Source of the DNA: Candidatus Cloacimonetes bacterium HGW-Cloacimonetes-3
GTDB lineage: Bacteria > Cloacimonadota > Cloacimonadia > Cloacimonadales > Cloacimonadaceae
DNA: 64,000 bases
Direction of reading: 5' to 3'
Assembly: GCA_002840645.1 (NCBI GenBank)
Contig: PHBO01000002.1
Location: forward strand, 1-64,000
Numbering within the stretch: position 1 is the first letter of the stretch; the number at the start of each line of letters is the position of its first letter. A program made the translations under genes and the position numbers. This document shows, piece after piece, positions 52,112-60,493 of this stretch. A model generated the notes under the pieces. That model saw only the letters and a list, made by a program, of their open reading frames with translations. It did not search any database and was not told where the DNA came from.

Positions 52112-54582
52112 AACAGGTGGATATCGAGCATCTACTTCCTCTGGTGGAAAAGCCTTCCCGCTATATTGACCATGAATTGAACGCATGTAACAAGGATTTT
52201 GATAAAGCGGATGTGCGTTTTGCTTTTGCCTTCCCCGATGTGTATGAGCTTGGTATCTCGCACCTGGGCTTGAAGATACTGTACAGCATTGTAAATGGTC
52301 TCAGCTTTGCAATGGCAGACAGAGCCTACCTGCCATGGACAGACCTCAGTGCGCTGATGCGCGAGGAGAAGATAAGCTTGTTCGGTTGGGAAAGCAGGGT
52401 TGCTTTAGCTGAATTTGATGTGCTTGGGCTAACGCTGCAAAGCGAGCTGAATTTTACTAATGTGTTGGAAACAATAGATTTGGCGGGCATAGATATTCAC
52501 TGTGATAAACGTGGTGAACCCGATCCCATCGTTATGGCGGGCGGTCCCTGCGCCACCAATCCTCTGCCTCTGCTTCCTTTTATAGATGTGTTTTACATCG
52601 GCGAAGCAGAAGAGGGAATCATCGAAATAGCTCAGATACTAAGAATGTATAAAACACGCAACGAACGGATGTTGCACATCTCTAAACTGGATTGCTGCTT
52701 TGTACCTGCGCTAACTGCACAACAGATAAACATTAAAAGCCGTAAATACACGGGCTTTCATGAATCCAAGCTGCAACATAAACCACAGCTTTTGTCATGG
52801 CAACTGGCAACGCATAACCGCTATGTGGCGGAGATAATGCGCGGCTGCTCAAGAGGTTGCCGTTTTTGCCACGCGGGTTACTTCTACCGCCCTGTGCGTG
52901 AACGAGCTCCACAGGATATTTTGAAGGATTTACTGATAGAGACACAGGCATCGGGATGGGACGAAGCAGGGCTTATTTCGCTTTCAAGCAGTGATTATTC
53001 TTGCATTCAGGACTTATTGCTGAACTTGCTTGGCTCTGTGGATACCAATAAAACCCACATCTCCCTGCCTTCATTACGGGTGGACAGCCTTAGCGAAGAA
53101 CTGGTTCAGGTGATGAAGAATTTGGGCAGGGAAGGGCTTACTATTGCCCCCGAAGCGGGTTCGGAACGCCTGCGCATGGTGATAAACAAGAACCTGAGCG
53201 AAGCAGACATCATTAAAGGAATTGATACAGCCATCAGCCTTGGCTGGCAGAAGATAAAGCTGTATTTCATGCTTGGTCTGCCCACGGAAGATGAAGCCGA
53301 TATAGATGCGATAATCACCCTGATAGACAAGATTAACATGATGGGGAAGAAGCGGTTGCAGATAAATGTGACCCTTTCTCCCTTTATCCCAAAGCCTTTC
53401 ACGCCCTTTCAATGGGCAGCAATGTTAGATAGAGACAGCCTGTTAAACCGGGCCAGGCGCATCAAAGAAGCCTTTGCGAAACCACGGAATATCAAGATAA
53501 AATACCATACCATAGAGACCTCCATCCTTGAAGCAGCTATCACCCGCGGGGACGAGCAAATGGCAAACGTGATAGAGGCAGCCTGGAAACTGGGCGCACG
53601 GTTTGATGCCTGGAGCGAGGGCTTCGATTATTACTATTGGCAACGTGCCTTTGTGCAGACAGGAACCGATGTAAACCAATATCTGGCAGCAAGAAACACA
53701 GATGAACCCCTGCCCTGGGATTTCGTGGATACAGGCACTTGTAAGGCGTTTATGTTAGCAGAGTGGAACAAGGCACAGCAGGGCGTTCAGACGCCCGATT
53801 GCCGAGAAATATGCTCTGTTTGCGGTGTTTGTGACGAAACTGTGCAAACTCAAACCGCCGATGTAAATAAGCCTTACTCCCAAGATAACTTGTTGGAAAC
53901 AAATACAAACAGCCTAAAATCGGCAGAAACCGGATATGAAATGGTGATGGACACGAACCAAACCCCCAAGCAATATCGATATAGAGTGTTTTACCAGAAA
54001 GTGGGCTTGTTGCGCTTCATCTCTCATCTGGATTGGATGCGCATGCTTTTCCGCCGCATCGCTATCCTGGACATGCAAACAGTATTTACCCAGGGATTTT
54101 CTCCCCATCCCAAGGTTAGCCTATCGCCGCCGTTACCGGTTGGTGTAGAAGGATATGGCGAGTTCTTTGACATCTCTTTTTATGCTCCCTATCCCCCTGA
54201 AATGATCCTAAGTGAATTTCGCAATACCCGCATCCCGGAGTTTAACCTGCTAACCTGCGAAGTAATCGTTGGCAAGGCGCAATTGCCTGTAAGAGAACGG
54301 ATAAGCCTTTCTTTACCTCAGGAAATGCTTGGTTATGCTTCTGAACGAATTGATGAGTTTCTTGCCCAATCAAGCTATGTATTCACAAAAACAACTCCCA
54401 CGCGGACAAAGAGCTATGATCTGTGCCTGATTATCCAGCAGATAGAGCTGAAAGACAATGAACTACACATACTTAAGTTATTGGAAAGCCCGGCTTTGTA
54501 TGATGTGCTCGCAGCACTTTTTGCCTGGGAAAAGAAACAGCTTTACGCCATGCCTCTAAAGCGTATCAGCTTCGATTATTAG
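52108..54582 (+). CDS. B12-binding radical SAM protein fused to DUF2344 domain
   Basis: 824 aa. The N-terminal ~210 residues have the B12-binding-like fold of the TIGR03960 family (FAFPDVYELGISHLGLKILY, MAGGPCATNPLPLLPFIDVF). The radical SAM core follows with CSRGCRFCHAGYFYRPVRER (~247-254 for the cysteines), TIAPEAGSERLR and KLYFMLGLPTE. A cysteine-rich linker (CREICSVCGVC, ~568-578) leads to DUF2344 (TIGR03936; RYRVFYQKVGLLRFISHLD, TQGFSPHPKVSLSPPLPVG). The family often neighbours RNase G and ribosomal protein genes and its function is unknown. Here it is coupled to nrdG by ATGA. Confidence 0.9.
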   Translation: MKQVDIEHLLPLVEKPSRYIDHELNACNKDFDKADVRFAFAFPDVYELGISHLGLKILYSIVNGLSFAMADRAYLPWTDLSALMREEKISLFGWESRVALAEFDVLGLTLQSELNFTNVLETIDLAGIDIHCDKRGEPDPIVMAGGPCATNPLPLLPFIDVFYIGEAEEGIIEIAQILRMYKTRNERMLHISKLDCCFVPALTAQQINIKSRKYTGFHESKLQHKPQLLSWQLATHNRYVAEIMRGCSRGCRFCHAGYFYRPVRERAPQDILKDLLIETQASGWDEAGLISLSSSDYSCIQDLLLNLLGSVDTNKTHISLPSLRVDSLSEELVQVMKNLGREGLTIAPEAGSERLRMVINKNLSEADIIKGIDTAISLGWQKIKLYFMLGLPTEDEADIDAIITLIDKINMMGKKRLQINVTLSPFIPKPFTPFQWAAMLDRDSLLNRARRIKEAFAKPRNIKIKYHTIETSILEAAITRGDEQMANVIEAAWKLGARFDAWSEGFDYYYWQRAFVQTGTDVNQYLAARNTDEPLPWDFVDTGTCKAFMLAEWNKAQQGVQTPDCREICSVCGVCDETVQTQTADVNKPYSQDNLLETNTNSLKSAETGYEMVMDTNQTPKQYRYRVFYQKVGLLRFISHLDWMRMLFRRIAILDMQTVFTQGFSPHPKVSLSPPLPVGVEGYGEFFDISFYAPYPPEMILSEFRNTRIPEFNLLTCEVIVGKAQLPVRERISLSLPQEMLGYASERIDEFLAQSSYVFTKTTPTRTKSYDLCLIIQQIELKDNELHILKLLESPALYDVLAALFAWEKKQLYAMPLKRISFDY

Positions 54583-54603
54583 CCGTAAACAGCACCGAAG
54601 CGC

Positions 54604-54861
54604 ATGAGAACCGGTAAGATAATAGATATTCACTGCCGTTGTGGGTACAAGCTGTTCCGCTACTTCAAAGCCGGTAAGGGACGCTTGCTAAAATGCTTGA
54701 TAAGCCGTCTTACGGACGACTTTGTGGGCTTAACAGGGGCAGAGACCTTTTCCCGCCCCATGTGTCCGCAATGTGGCAAAGAACTGGGAATAATCATGAT
54801 GATTCACGGCGAGCCAGCGCTTAAACTGAACCAGGGTACTATAGAGAGCATTAGGTTGTAG
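54604..54861 (+). CDS. Small zinc-ribbon protein
   Basis: 85 aa. It starts 21 bases after the radical SAM gene. Two separated cysteine pairs, CRCG (~11-14) and CPQCG (~56-60), could bind one zinc; an internal cysteine also lies at about residue 30. Between them is a basic stretch (KLFRYFKAGKGRLLKCLISR), as in RNA-binding ribbons. No named family recognised. Tight spacing suggests that it works with the TIGR03960/DUF2344 protein. Confidence 0.72.
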   Translation: MRTGKIIDIHCRCGYKLFRYFKAGKGRLLKCLISRLTDDFVGLTGAETFSRPMCPQCGKELGIIMMIHGEPALKLNQGTIESIRL

Positions 54862-54878
54862 CAGGGAACTGCGAAAAG

Positions 54879-54893
54879 TGGCACATAAGTTGC
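54879..54893 (+). promoter_or_regulatory. Sigma-54 (-24/-12) promoter of the C10 peptidase gene
   Basis: TGGCAC (54879-54884), five bases, TTGC (54890-54893), then TT. GG and GC are ten bases apart, so it equals the consensus. The predicted transcript starts near 54904 and carries a ~190-base leader that includes repeat copy 4. Confidence 0.8.
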
Positions 54894-54954
54894 TTGTATA
54901 AGTTATAAATGATATATAGTTGCGACTTGCGTTCATATTTAATGGATGTAGGTC

Positions 54955-55034
54955 TGATGAATTGCGGTATCATTACGGATGAAATACGCATCCCATCCGT
55001 AATTCATGCGTATTGCATAAGTAATTCATGCAAG
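54955..55034. repeat. Modular palindromic repeat, copy 4
   Basis: Contains GAATT, TACGGAT, TACGCAT, ATCCGTA, ATGCGTA, ATAAGTA and AATTCATGCAAG units at about 11-base steps. It lies inside the predicted leader of the C10 peptidase transcript. Confidence 0.85.
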
Positions 55035-55096
55035 TGCGATGACCTCTATGCATCCACTTGGTTCGAAAGTTTAGCACATTGTGTAATGGAGTAAAC

Positions 55097-56830
55097 ATGA
55101 AAAGATTGATATTGATTATTTACGTCCTTGTATCTGCTGTTCTTTGGTCGGTGAGTATCCCTGCTGATGTGGCGCAACATCTTGCCTCAGTGAAAGTTCA
55201 GCAATTGTATCCCAGCCTTACTATTGGTAGCTGCGAAATGTTGATTAGCCCCCCGAACGAGCTACTTGCCTATGTATATCATCTTAAGCCAACCGGTTAC
55301 ATTATAATCGGGGCAAAGGAAGAGCTTCCTCCTTTGTATGCCTATTCAGGTAGTTCGGATTATGTATCCTTGGAATTTGGTAATCCTCTGGCAGATATTG
55401 CTATAGCTGATCTCAACTATAGGTTGCAAAGCGATGATGAAGCAGCACGAAACCGGGAAGCCTGGCAAAGTGCTTTTTATACTGATCGTATAGAACAATG
55501 GCCTCCTGCGGGTTATTCGCTTACAGAAGGCTGGGTTAAGACCTTATGGACTCAAAGCTTTCCGTTTAACATGATGTGTCCCCTTGATACCGTTACTGGG
55601 AACCGTAGTGTAGCGGGATGCCCTGCGATTGCAATGGGGCAGATAGTGAAATATCATCACACTTTGAACGGCACAAGGCTAAATGACGCTGATGATTACT
55701 ACCACTCGTATTCGGGACGTAATTACTGGGTGGATAATGATTTTGCCACTGTTGGCTTTCCTTCATACCCGCAGCTTAATGGCTATCTGGACGAGATTAA
55801 TAACCGTTTCCGTTACCAACAGGACTTGAATGACAGCCTTGACGCCGCCATAGTATTTGCCGTGGGGAGCGCATTGAAACAGGTTTATAGTTCTTTGGGC
55901 TCGGGCACATTTGCAGTTAGTCAGGCATACAATGCCTTCTTAAGATTTGGTTTCAGCGATGCGGAACTACTTACAGAAACCTCTCCAGATTTGTATCCGC
56001 GCATGGTGCAAAACATCAAAAACGGATTACCAGTGCATTTTGCTGTGGTTACACCAGCCTGGGATTCCGGACATAACGTGGTAGTAGATGGCTATAACGC
56101 AAATAATTACTTTCATCTAAATTTCGGTTGGGGTGGGGCAAATAACGGCTGGCTTTTGTTGCCTCAGCAAATGCCATACAATCTTACCGTGGTGGAAGGC
56201 GCAGTAGTGGATGTAAAGCCTATCGAATATGTGTTAGCAGTCCCCGATACGCTTAATTTTAGCTATGACTCCAATCAGGTGTTGGAAATCTATAACATGC
56301 ACAATGACACGATTATTGTGGAAGCCTTGCTGATAGGAAGCGGTCTGGAGGGTGCAAACATCATTATGTTGCCTCAGATTCCTCTTCCTGCTTCAATACC
56401 TGCAAATGGTATGATGAGCTTCTCAATCAACTTCAATAATACAGCTCAGTTACCTAACCTGGAAGGCAACTTACGCTTGATCCTGAATAACTCCGCAGTA
56501 AATATTCCGGTGCGCTATGCAAACGCTTCTGCGCTGGATGATGAGAGCGCAGTTCCTGCTCTGGGAGCGGTTTCCGTTTATCCCAACCCCTTCTGCCAAA
56601 GCTGTAAGATCAAGCTGGAAAGCAAGAACGAACATAAGCTGAAACTGGAAGTGTTTAATATCAAGGGACAAAAGCTGTATAGTGATGAGCTAATGCCAGG
56701 TGCGCAACCGCAGGAATTCATTTGGAAAGGAAATGACAGTATGGGGAACCCTGTACCCAGCGGGATTTACCTTTACCGTTTATCCGGCGCAACAAGAAGC
56801 ATTAGTGGTAAGTTGCTAAAGCTTAGGTAA
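55097..56830 (+). CDS. Secreted C10 (streptopain-type) cysteine peptidase with sorting domain
   Basis: 577 aa from the ATG at 55097 (GGAG upstream). Signal peptide RLILIIYVLVSAVLWSVSIP, a Spi-like propeptide (~25-130), then the C10 domain with catalytic Cys175 (VAGCPAIAMGQIVKYHH) and His326 (SGHNVVVDGYNANNYFHLNF, GWGGANNGWLLL). A beta domain (~380-480) and the FlgD-like sorting domain (YPNPF, WKGNDSMGNPVPSGIYLYRL, GKLLKLR) follow. The family makes secreted broad-specificity proteases as zymogens. It is preceded by a consensus -24/-12 promoter. Confidence 0.93.
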   Translation: MKRLILIIYVLVSAVLWSVSIPADVAQHLASVKVQQLYPSLTIGSCEMLISPPNELLAYVYHLKPTGYIIIGAKEELPPLYAYSGSSDYVSLEFGNPLADIAIADLNYRLQSDDEAARNREAWQSAFYTDRIEQWPPAGYSLTEGWVKTLWTQSFPFNMMCPLDTVTGNRSVAGCPAIAMGQIVKYHHTLNGTRLNDADDYYHSYSGRNYWVDNDFATVGFPSYPQLNGYLDEINNRFRYQQDLNDSLDAAIVFAVGSALKQVYSSLGSGTFAVSQAYNAFLRFGFSDAELLTETSPDLYPRMVQNIKNGLPVHFAVVTPAWDSGHNVVVDGYNANNYFHLNFGWGGANNGWLLLPQQMPYNLTVVEGAVVDVKPIEYVLAVPDTLNFSYDSNQVLEIYNMHNDTIIVEALLIGSGLEGANIIMLPQIPLPASIPANGMMSFSINFNNTAQLPNLEGNLRLILNNSAVNIPVRYANASALDDESAVPALGAVSVYPNPFCQSCKIKLESKNEHKLKLEVFNIKGQKLYSDELMPGAQPQEFIWKGNDSMGNPVPSGIYLYRLSGATRSISGKLLKLR

Positions 56831-57023
56831 AACTACTTAGGATAGCTTAGTTTAAAAGTTTGATAATAGGCGTTTAGCAATGCCAACTGTGCAGCAGAAT
56901 ACATAAAGCTTGTTAAAAATTAGTTGTCTTTTCTATAGCGAGTAAGCTTATATGTTTTGCACAACTTACGTTTTTAGGTTGCAGCTTATCAACATATAAG
57001 CTGTTTAGCTCGGATAATCTATA

Positions 57024-57029
57024 TTGACA
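57024..57029 (+). promoter_or_regulatory. TTGACA -35-like box before hppA
   Basis: TTGACA; AAAAAG follows at 17 bases. A transcript beginning ~57060 would leave no leader for an ATG at 57062, which supports the start at 57119. Confidence 0.4.
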
Positions 57030-57118
57030 GAAACACTTAAACCCGCAAAAAGGCACTTCGTATGGGAATGAAATCCCAAATCATTCCTATAGTCCAAGTT
57101 GTTAGAGGTATAATTGAA

Positions 57119-59479
57119 ATGATAGCCATACCGCTTCTTTGGTTTGTAGCACCTATTGGTGCGATTCTGGCATTGGTTTTTGCCATGGTTTTCTTTTATC
57201 AGGTAAAAGCGCATGATCCCGGCACAGCACGAATGCAAGAGATTGCCGGTTATGTTCGTGAAGGTGCTTTTGCGTATTTGAGGCAGCAATACAAAGGTGT
57301 AATTCTATTCTTCATCGCTGCTTTTGTAGTATTTCAAGTTATGGCATGGGGATTACATGTCCTGCATTGGTTAGTTCCCTTTGCCTTCCTAACAGGTGGA
57401 TTCTTCAGCGGTTTAGCCGGATATATCGGCATGAATATGGCAACCCTGGCTTCCAACCGTACCGCTCAGGCATGCACGAAGAGCCTGAACAAAGGCTTGA
57501 AGGTTGCTTTCCGTGCCGGTGCCGTGATGGGATTAACTGTGGTAGGGCTTGCCCTGATAGATATCTCCATTTGGTTTTACATCCTATATCACTCCGCTGT
57601 GCCACTTCAAAGCATTACCGTGATTATGCTCAGCTTTGGCATGGGGGCGTCCACACAGGCGTTGTTTGCCCGCTTAGGCGGCGGAATATTCACCAAAGCT
57701 GCCGATGTTGGTGCAGATTTGGTAGGTAAGGTAGAAGCAAACATCCCGGAAGATGATCCCCGCAATCCTGCTACCATCGCAGATAATGTTGGCGACAATG
57801 TGGGTGATGTTGCCGGTATGGGAGCAGACCTTTACGAATCCTATGCAGGCTCTATCCTTGCTACCGCAGCTTTGGGAATGAGTGCTGTGGCAATGTTGGG
57901 GGCAGAATATTCTTCCATGGCGATAAACTTCGTGATAGCTCCAATGGTGTTAGCAGGTGTTGGAGCGCTGCTATCAATCATAGGAATCTTCTTCGTAAGC
58001 ACGAAGGAAAGTGCCGGCACAAAAGAGCTGATGTTCGCTTTGAATAAAAGTGTATATCTCAGTTCGTTACTAATTGCTGTAGCAGCCTTCTTTATCACCA
58101 AAGCACTTTTACCTGCGGATTACTATTTCGGCGTATTCATCTCCACGGTCATTGGCTTGGCAGCCGGTATTCTCATTGGCTTTTTCACCGAGTTGGATAC
58201 CTCCCACAGCTATAAAGCAACGCGTAACATAGCCGCTCAATCTGAATATGGACCTGCCACAGTTATTCTGGAAGGGTTTTCTGTAGGTATGCGCTCCACC
58301 GCTGCTCCCGTTATCACGGTTGTGGTAGGAGTATTGACAGCGTTTATTTGCAGCCATGGATTTTCCTCCATTGAGATGGGGCTTTATGGTATAGGTTTTG
58401 GAGCTGTTGGTATGCTTGCTACTTTAGGTGTTACATTGGCGATGGATGCCTTCGGACCCATAGCCGATAACGCCGGTGGAAACGCACAGATGAGCGAATT
58501 ACCGGAGAATGTGCGGGAAATGACAGATAACCTCGATTCTGTGGGCAATACTACTGCCGCTACGGGCAAGGGTTTTGCAATTGGTAGTGCCATGCTTACT
58601 GCGATGGCTTTGCTGGCTGCATATTTGGAAGAAGTCCGCGCCGGGTTATTGTTAATCGGCGAAAAAGCCGGACAGGTGCTGTTTCTTAACATTCACTATA
58701 GCCCCAAATTCAGTGAGATGATACCCATAGCCGAAGCTTCGATAGCAGACTTTATAAATTTCTACCAGATCAATGTGCTAAACCCCAAGTTCCTGATGGG
58801 TGTGTTTGTAGGCGCAATGGTGGCGTTTGTCTTCTCGTCGCTGACCATAAAAGCGGTCGGGCGCGCTGCGGGTAAGATGGTACAGGAAGTTCGCCGTCAG
58901 TTCAAAGAAATACCGGGAATACTTGAAGGCACAGGCAAGCCGGATTATGCCCGTTGTGTGAAAATATCCACCATGGGTGCTCAGCAAGAAATGCTTCTGC
59001 CGGCTCTGGTTGGTATTCTTACTCCTATCATCATAGGTATGATATTGGGTGTGGCAGGTGTTTTGGGCGTTCTGGTTGGTGCTTTATCCTGCGGGTTCGT
59101 GCTGGCTGTTATGATGAATAATGCCGGTGGTGCATGGGATAACGCAAAGAAATACGTGGAATCCGGTGTTTTTGGTGGAAAAGGTTCAGAACAGCATAAA
59201 GCTACAGTTGTTGGCGATACTGTTGGTGATCCTTTCAAAGACACTGCCGGACCGTGTATTAACATTCTGGTAAAGCTTATGAGCATGGTGTCAATTGTAT
59301 TTGCTGGATTGATCGTTGGCTACTCGCTTAATGTCGAGACCATAAATGCACCGTTTACGGGCAAGAAGCTTGATAAATCGCTGCATAATGAGATAATATA
59401 CATGGATAAGGCTGCCTTGGAAAATACACCCTGTGCGGATTGCCCGGACTTAACTCCGGATTGTGCTGTTAAGGAATAA
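57119..59479 (+). CDS. hppA: Membrane-bound ion-pumping pyrophosphatase
   Basis: 786 aa from the ATG at 57119, with AGAGGT nine bases upstream; the frame also offers an ATG at 57062. About sixteen membrane helices. Catalytic loops: DVGADLVGKVEANIPEDDPRN (partly quoted), DNVGDNVGDVAGMGADLYES, DAFGPIADNAGGNAQMSEL and DTVGDPFKDTAGP. The residue after GNTT is Ala (GNTTAATGKGFAIGS), as in K+-dependent enzymes; K+-independent ones have Lys. It couples PPi hydrolysis to Na+ or H+ export; the ion is not decided. The tail ends with CADCPDLTPDC, a cysteine cluster not usual for the family. Transcription ends at 59512-59544. Confidence 0.95.
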   Translation: MIAIPLLWFVAPIGAILALVFAMVFFYQVKAHDPGTARMQEIAGYVREGAFAYLRQQYKGVILFFIAAFVVFQVMAWGLHVLHWLVPFAFLTGGFFSGLAGYIGMNMATLASNRTAQACTKSLNKGLKVAFRAGAVMGLTVVGLALIDISIWFYILYHSAVPLQSITVIMLSFGMGASTQALFARLGGGIFTKAADVGADLVGKVEANIPEDDPRNPATIADNVGDNVGDVAGMGADLYESYAGSILATAALGMSAVAMLGAEYSSMAINFVIAPMVLAGVGALLSIIGIFFVSTKESAGTKELMFALNKSVYLSSLLIAVAAFFITKALLPADYYFGVFISTVIGLAAGILIGFFTELDTSHSYKATRNIAAQSEYGPATVILEGFSVGMRSTAAPVITVVVGVLTAFICSHGFSSIEMGLYGIGFGAVGMLATLGVTLAMDAFGPIADNAGGNAQMSELPENVREMTDNLDSVGNTTAATGKGFAIGSAMLTAMALLAAYLEEVRAGLLLIGEKAGQVLFLNIHYSPKFSEMIPIAEASIADFINFYQINVLNPKFLMGVFVGAMVAFVFSSLTIKAVGRAAGKMVQEVRRQFKEIPGILEGTGKPDYARCVKISTMGAQQEMLLPALVGILTPIIIGMILGVAGVLGVLVGALSCGFVLAVMMNNAGGAWDNAKKYVESGVFGGKGSEQHKATVVGDTVGDPFKDTAGPCINILVKLMSMVSIVFAGLIVGYSLNVETINAPFTGKKLDKSLHNEIIYMDKAALENTPCADCPDLTPDCAVKE

Positions 59480-59511
59480 CCTGTTCTATGTGGGATGAAC
59501 TAATTATATAC

Positions 59512-59544
59512 AAACAAGCCCGGACGCTATATCCGGGCTTGTTT
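59512..59544. terminator. Bidirectional rho-independent terminator
   Basis: Thirteen-base stem AAACAAGCCCGGA/TCCGGGCTTGTTT with a seven-base loop, between convergent hppA and ndk. Confidence 0.85.
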
Positions 59545-59567
59545 CACATAAGTTTCTTAAATCGTGA

Positions 59568-59972
59568 TTAACTGCCGAAGATAACCCCAATTTCCCGATT
59601 TGCGCTAACATCGGAATCCGAGGCATGCACCCCATTTTCCGTTACACCCTCTCCAAACAAGAAGCGAATTGTTCCCGGCTTGCGCTTTTCCGGTTCCACA
59701 GCTCCGATCAATTCCCTCAGGTCGTGAATAACATTCTCCTTTTCCACGATGATAGCCACAGTGTCAGCCGAAGTCATAAACTGCACTAAACCAGGAAAGA
59801 AGCTTTTGCCAACATGTTCAGCGTAAAAACGGGAAGCAAGCTTTTCATCGAAGCGGAACAGCTTTAGTGCCGAGATATGATATCCACCACGCTCTAAAAG
59901 AGATATTATATGCCCAATGTGCTTATGTTGCACAGCATTGGGCTTAATCAGCAGCAGAGAGTGTTCTAACAT
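59568..59972 (-). CDS. ndk: Nucleoside diphosphate kinase
   Basis: 134 aa, slightly short. LLLIKPNAVQHKHIGHIIS, KPGTIRFLFG and the active site NGVHASDS (His about residue 115) show the Ndk family, which equalises NTP and NDP pools by a phosphohistidine. The common G-T-I-R sequence is kept but the usual RPG loop is replaced by KPG. The start codon overlaps the upstream stop (TAATG). Confidence 0.93.
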   Translation of the reverse strand: MLEHSLLLIKPNAVQHKHIGHIISLLERGGYHISALKLFRFDEKLASRFYAEHVGKSFFPGLVQFMTSADTVAIIVEKENVIHDLRELIGAVEPEKRKPGTIRFLFGEGVTENGVHASDSDVSANREIGVIFGS

Positions 59973-60292
59973 TAGCTGGAATACACCGTCTCAATATAGT
60001 CTAATGCTGCTACCTTGATAGCTATATCGCGGTTTAAAACCATACTCATCTTTATCTTATGCTTAAGCACATCTGTCCAGATTTCGAAGAGCTCGCTGGG
60101 TTTGAATTCCACACCCGTATAGAGCTTCAGCATATCCTGATAGAAATCATCACGGTCAGAATCCACTCTGGCAAGAACCAGTTTTTGGGTGTCGGCGCAT
60201 ACATCATAATCTTTGTAACGCACATCTACAACAGCATAACCAAGCTTCAACAGGTTCTCGAAGTTTACTTGTAAATCTTCATGACTAATCAT
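59972..60292 (-). CDS. Small conserved-type protein of unknown function
   Basis: 106 aa. I do not recognise it. It looks like a compact alpha/beta protein (FENLLKLGYAVVDVRYKDYD, then KLVLARVDSDRDDFYQDMLK, ending VAALDYIETVYSS) with no signal peptide. The ATG follows AGGAG. It is translationally coupled to ndk (TAATG), so it may be nucleotide-related. TTGACA lies upstream at 60378-60383. Confidence 0.65.
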   Translation of the reverse strand: MISHEDLQVNFENLLKLGYAVVDVRYKDYDVCADTQKLVLARVDSDRDDFYQDMLKLYTGVEFKPSELFEIWTDVLKHKIKMSMVLNRDIAIKVAALDYIETVYSS

Positions 60293-60377
60293 CTTTTATC
60301 TCCTGATTTTAAATTATTCTCGACAAAAAGAAGGCAATCGCTTTCTTTGTTTGCATGAATGTGAGGTTTGGCTGTGG

Positions 60378-60383
60378 TGTCAA
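60378..60383 (-). promoter_or_regulatory. TTGACA -35-like box before the ndk operon
   Basis: Leftward TTGACA ~86 bases before the ATG; ATTCAT follows at 17 bases. Confidence 0.35.
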
Positions 60384-60400
60384 GCACTATTTGCATAAAG

Positions 60401-60454
60401 TAGTGAGAACTACGTAAGTGAGATTTTTAGTGAGAGCTATGCAAGTGAGATACT
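60401..60454 (+). repeat. Two tandem 27-bp repeats upstream of uvrB
   Basis: 60401-60427 and 60428-60454 each begin TAGTGAGA(A/G)CTA(C/T)G and continue (T/C)AAGTGAGAT; 22 of 27 positions match. Each unit holds two GTGAGA copies. The last one is part of a GTGAGATACTCAC dyad. Operator role is inferred from place only. Confidence 0.7.
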
Positions 60455-60493
60455 CACCTGTGCGCAGCACTCTCGCCACTAATAGGGGAAGAT

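Noticed and set aside
55055-55075. GGTTCGAA resembling a tRNA T-loop
   Set aside because: No acceptor stem, CCA-side pairing or anticodon arm can be built around it.
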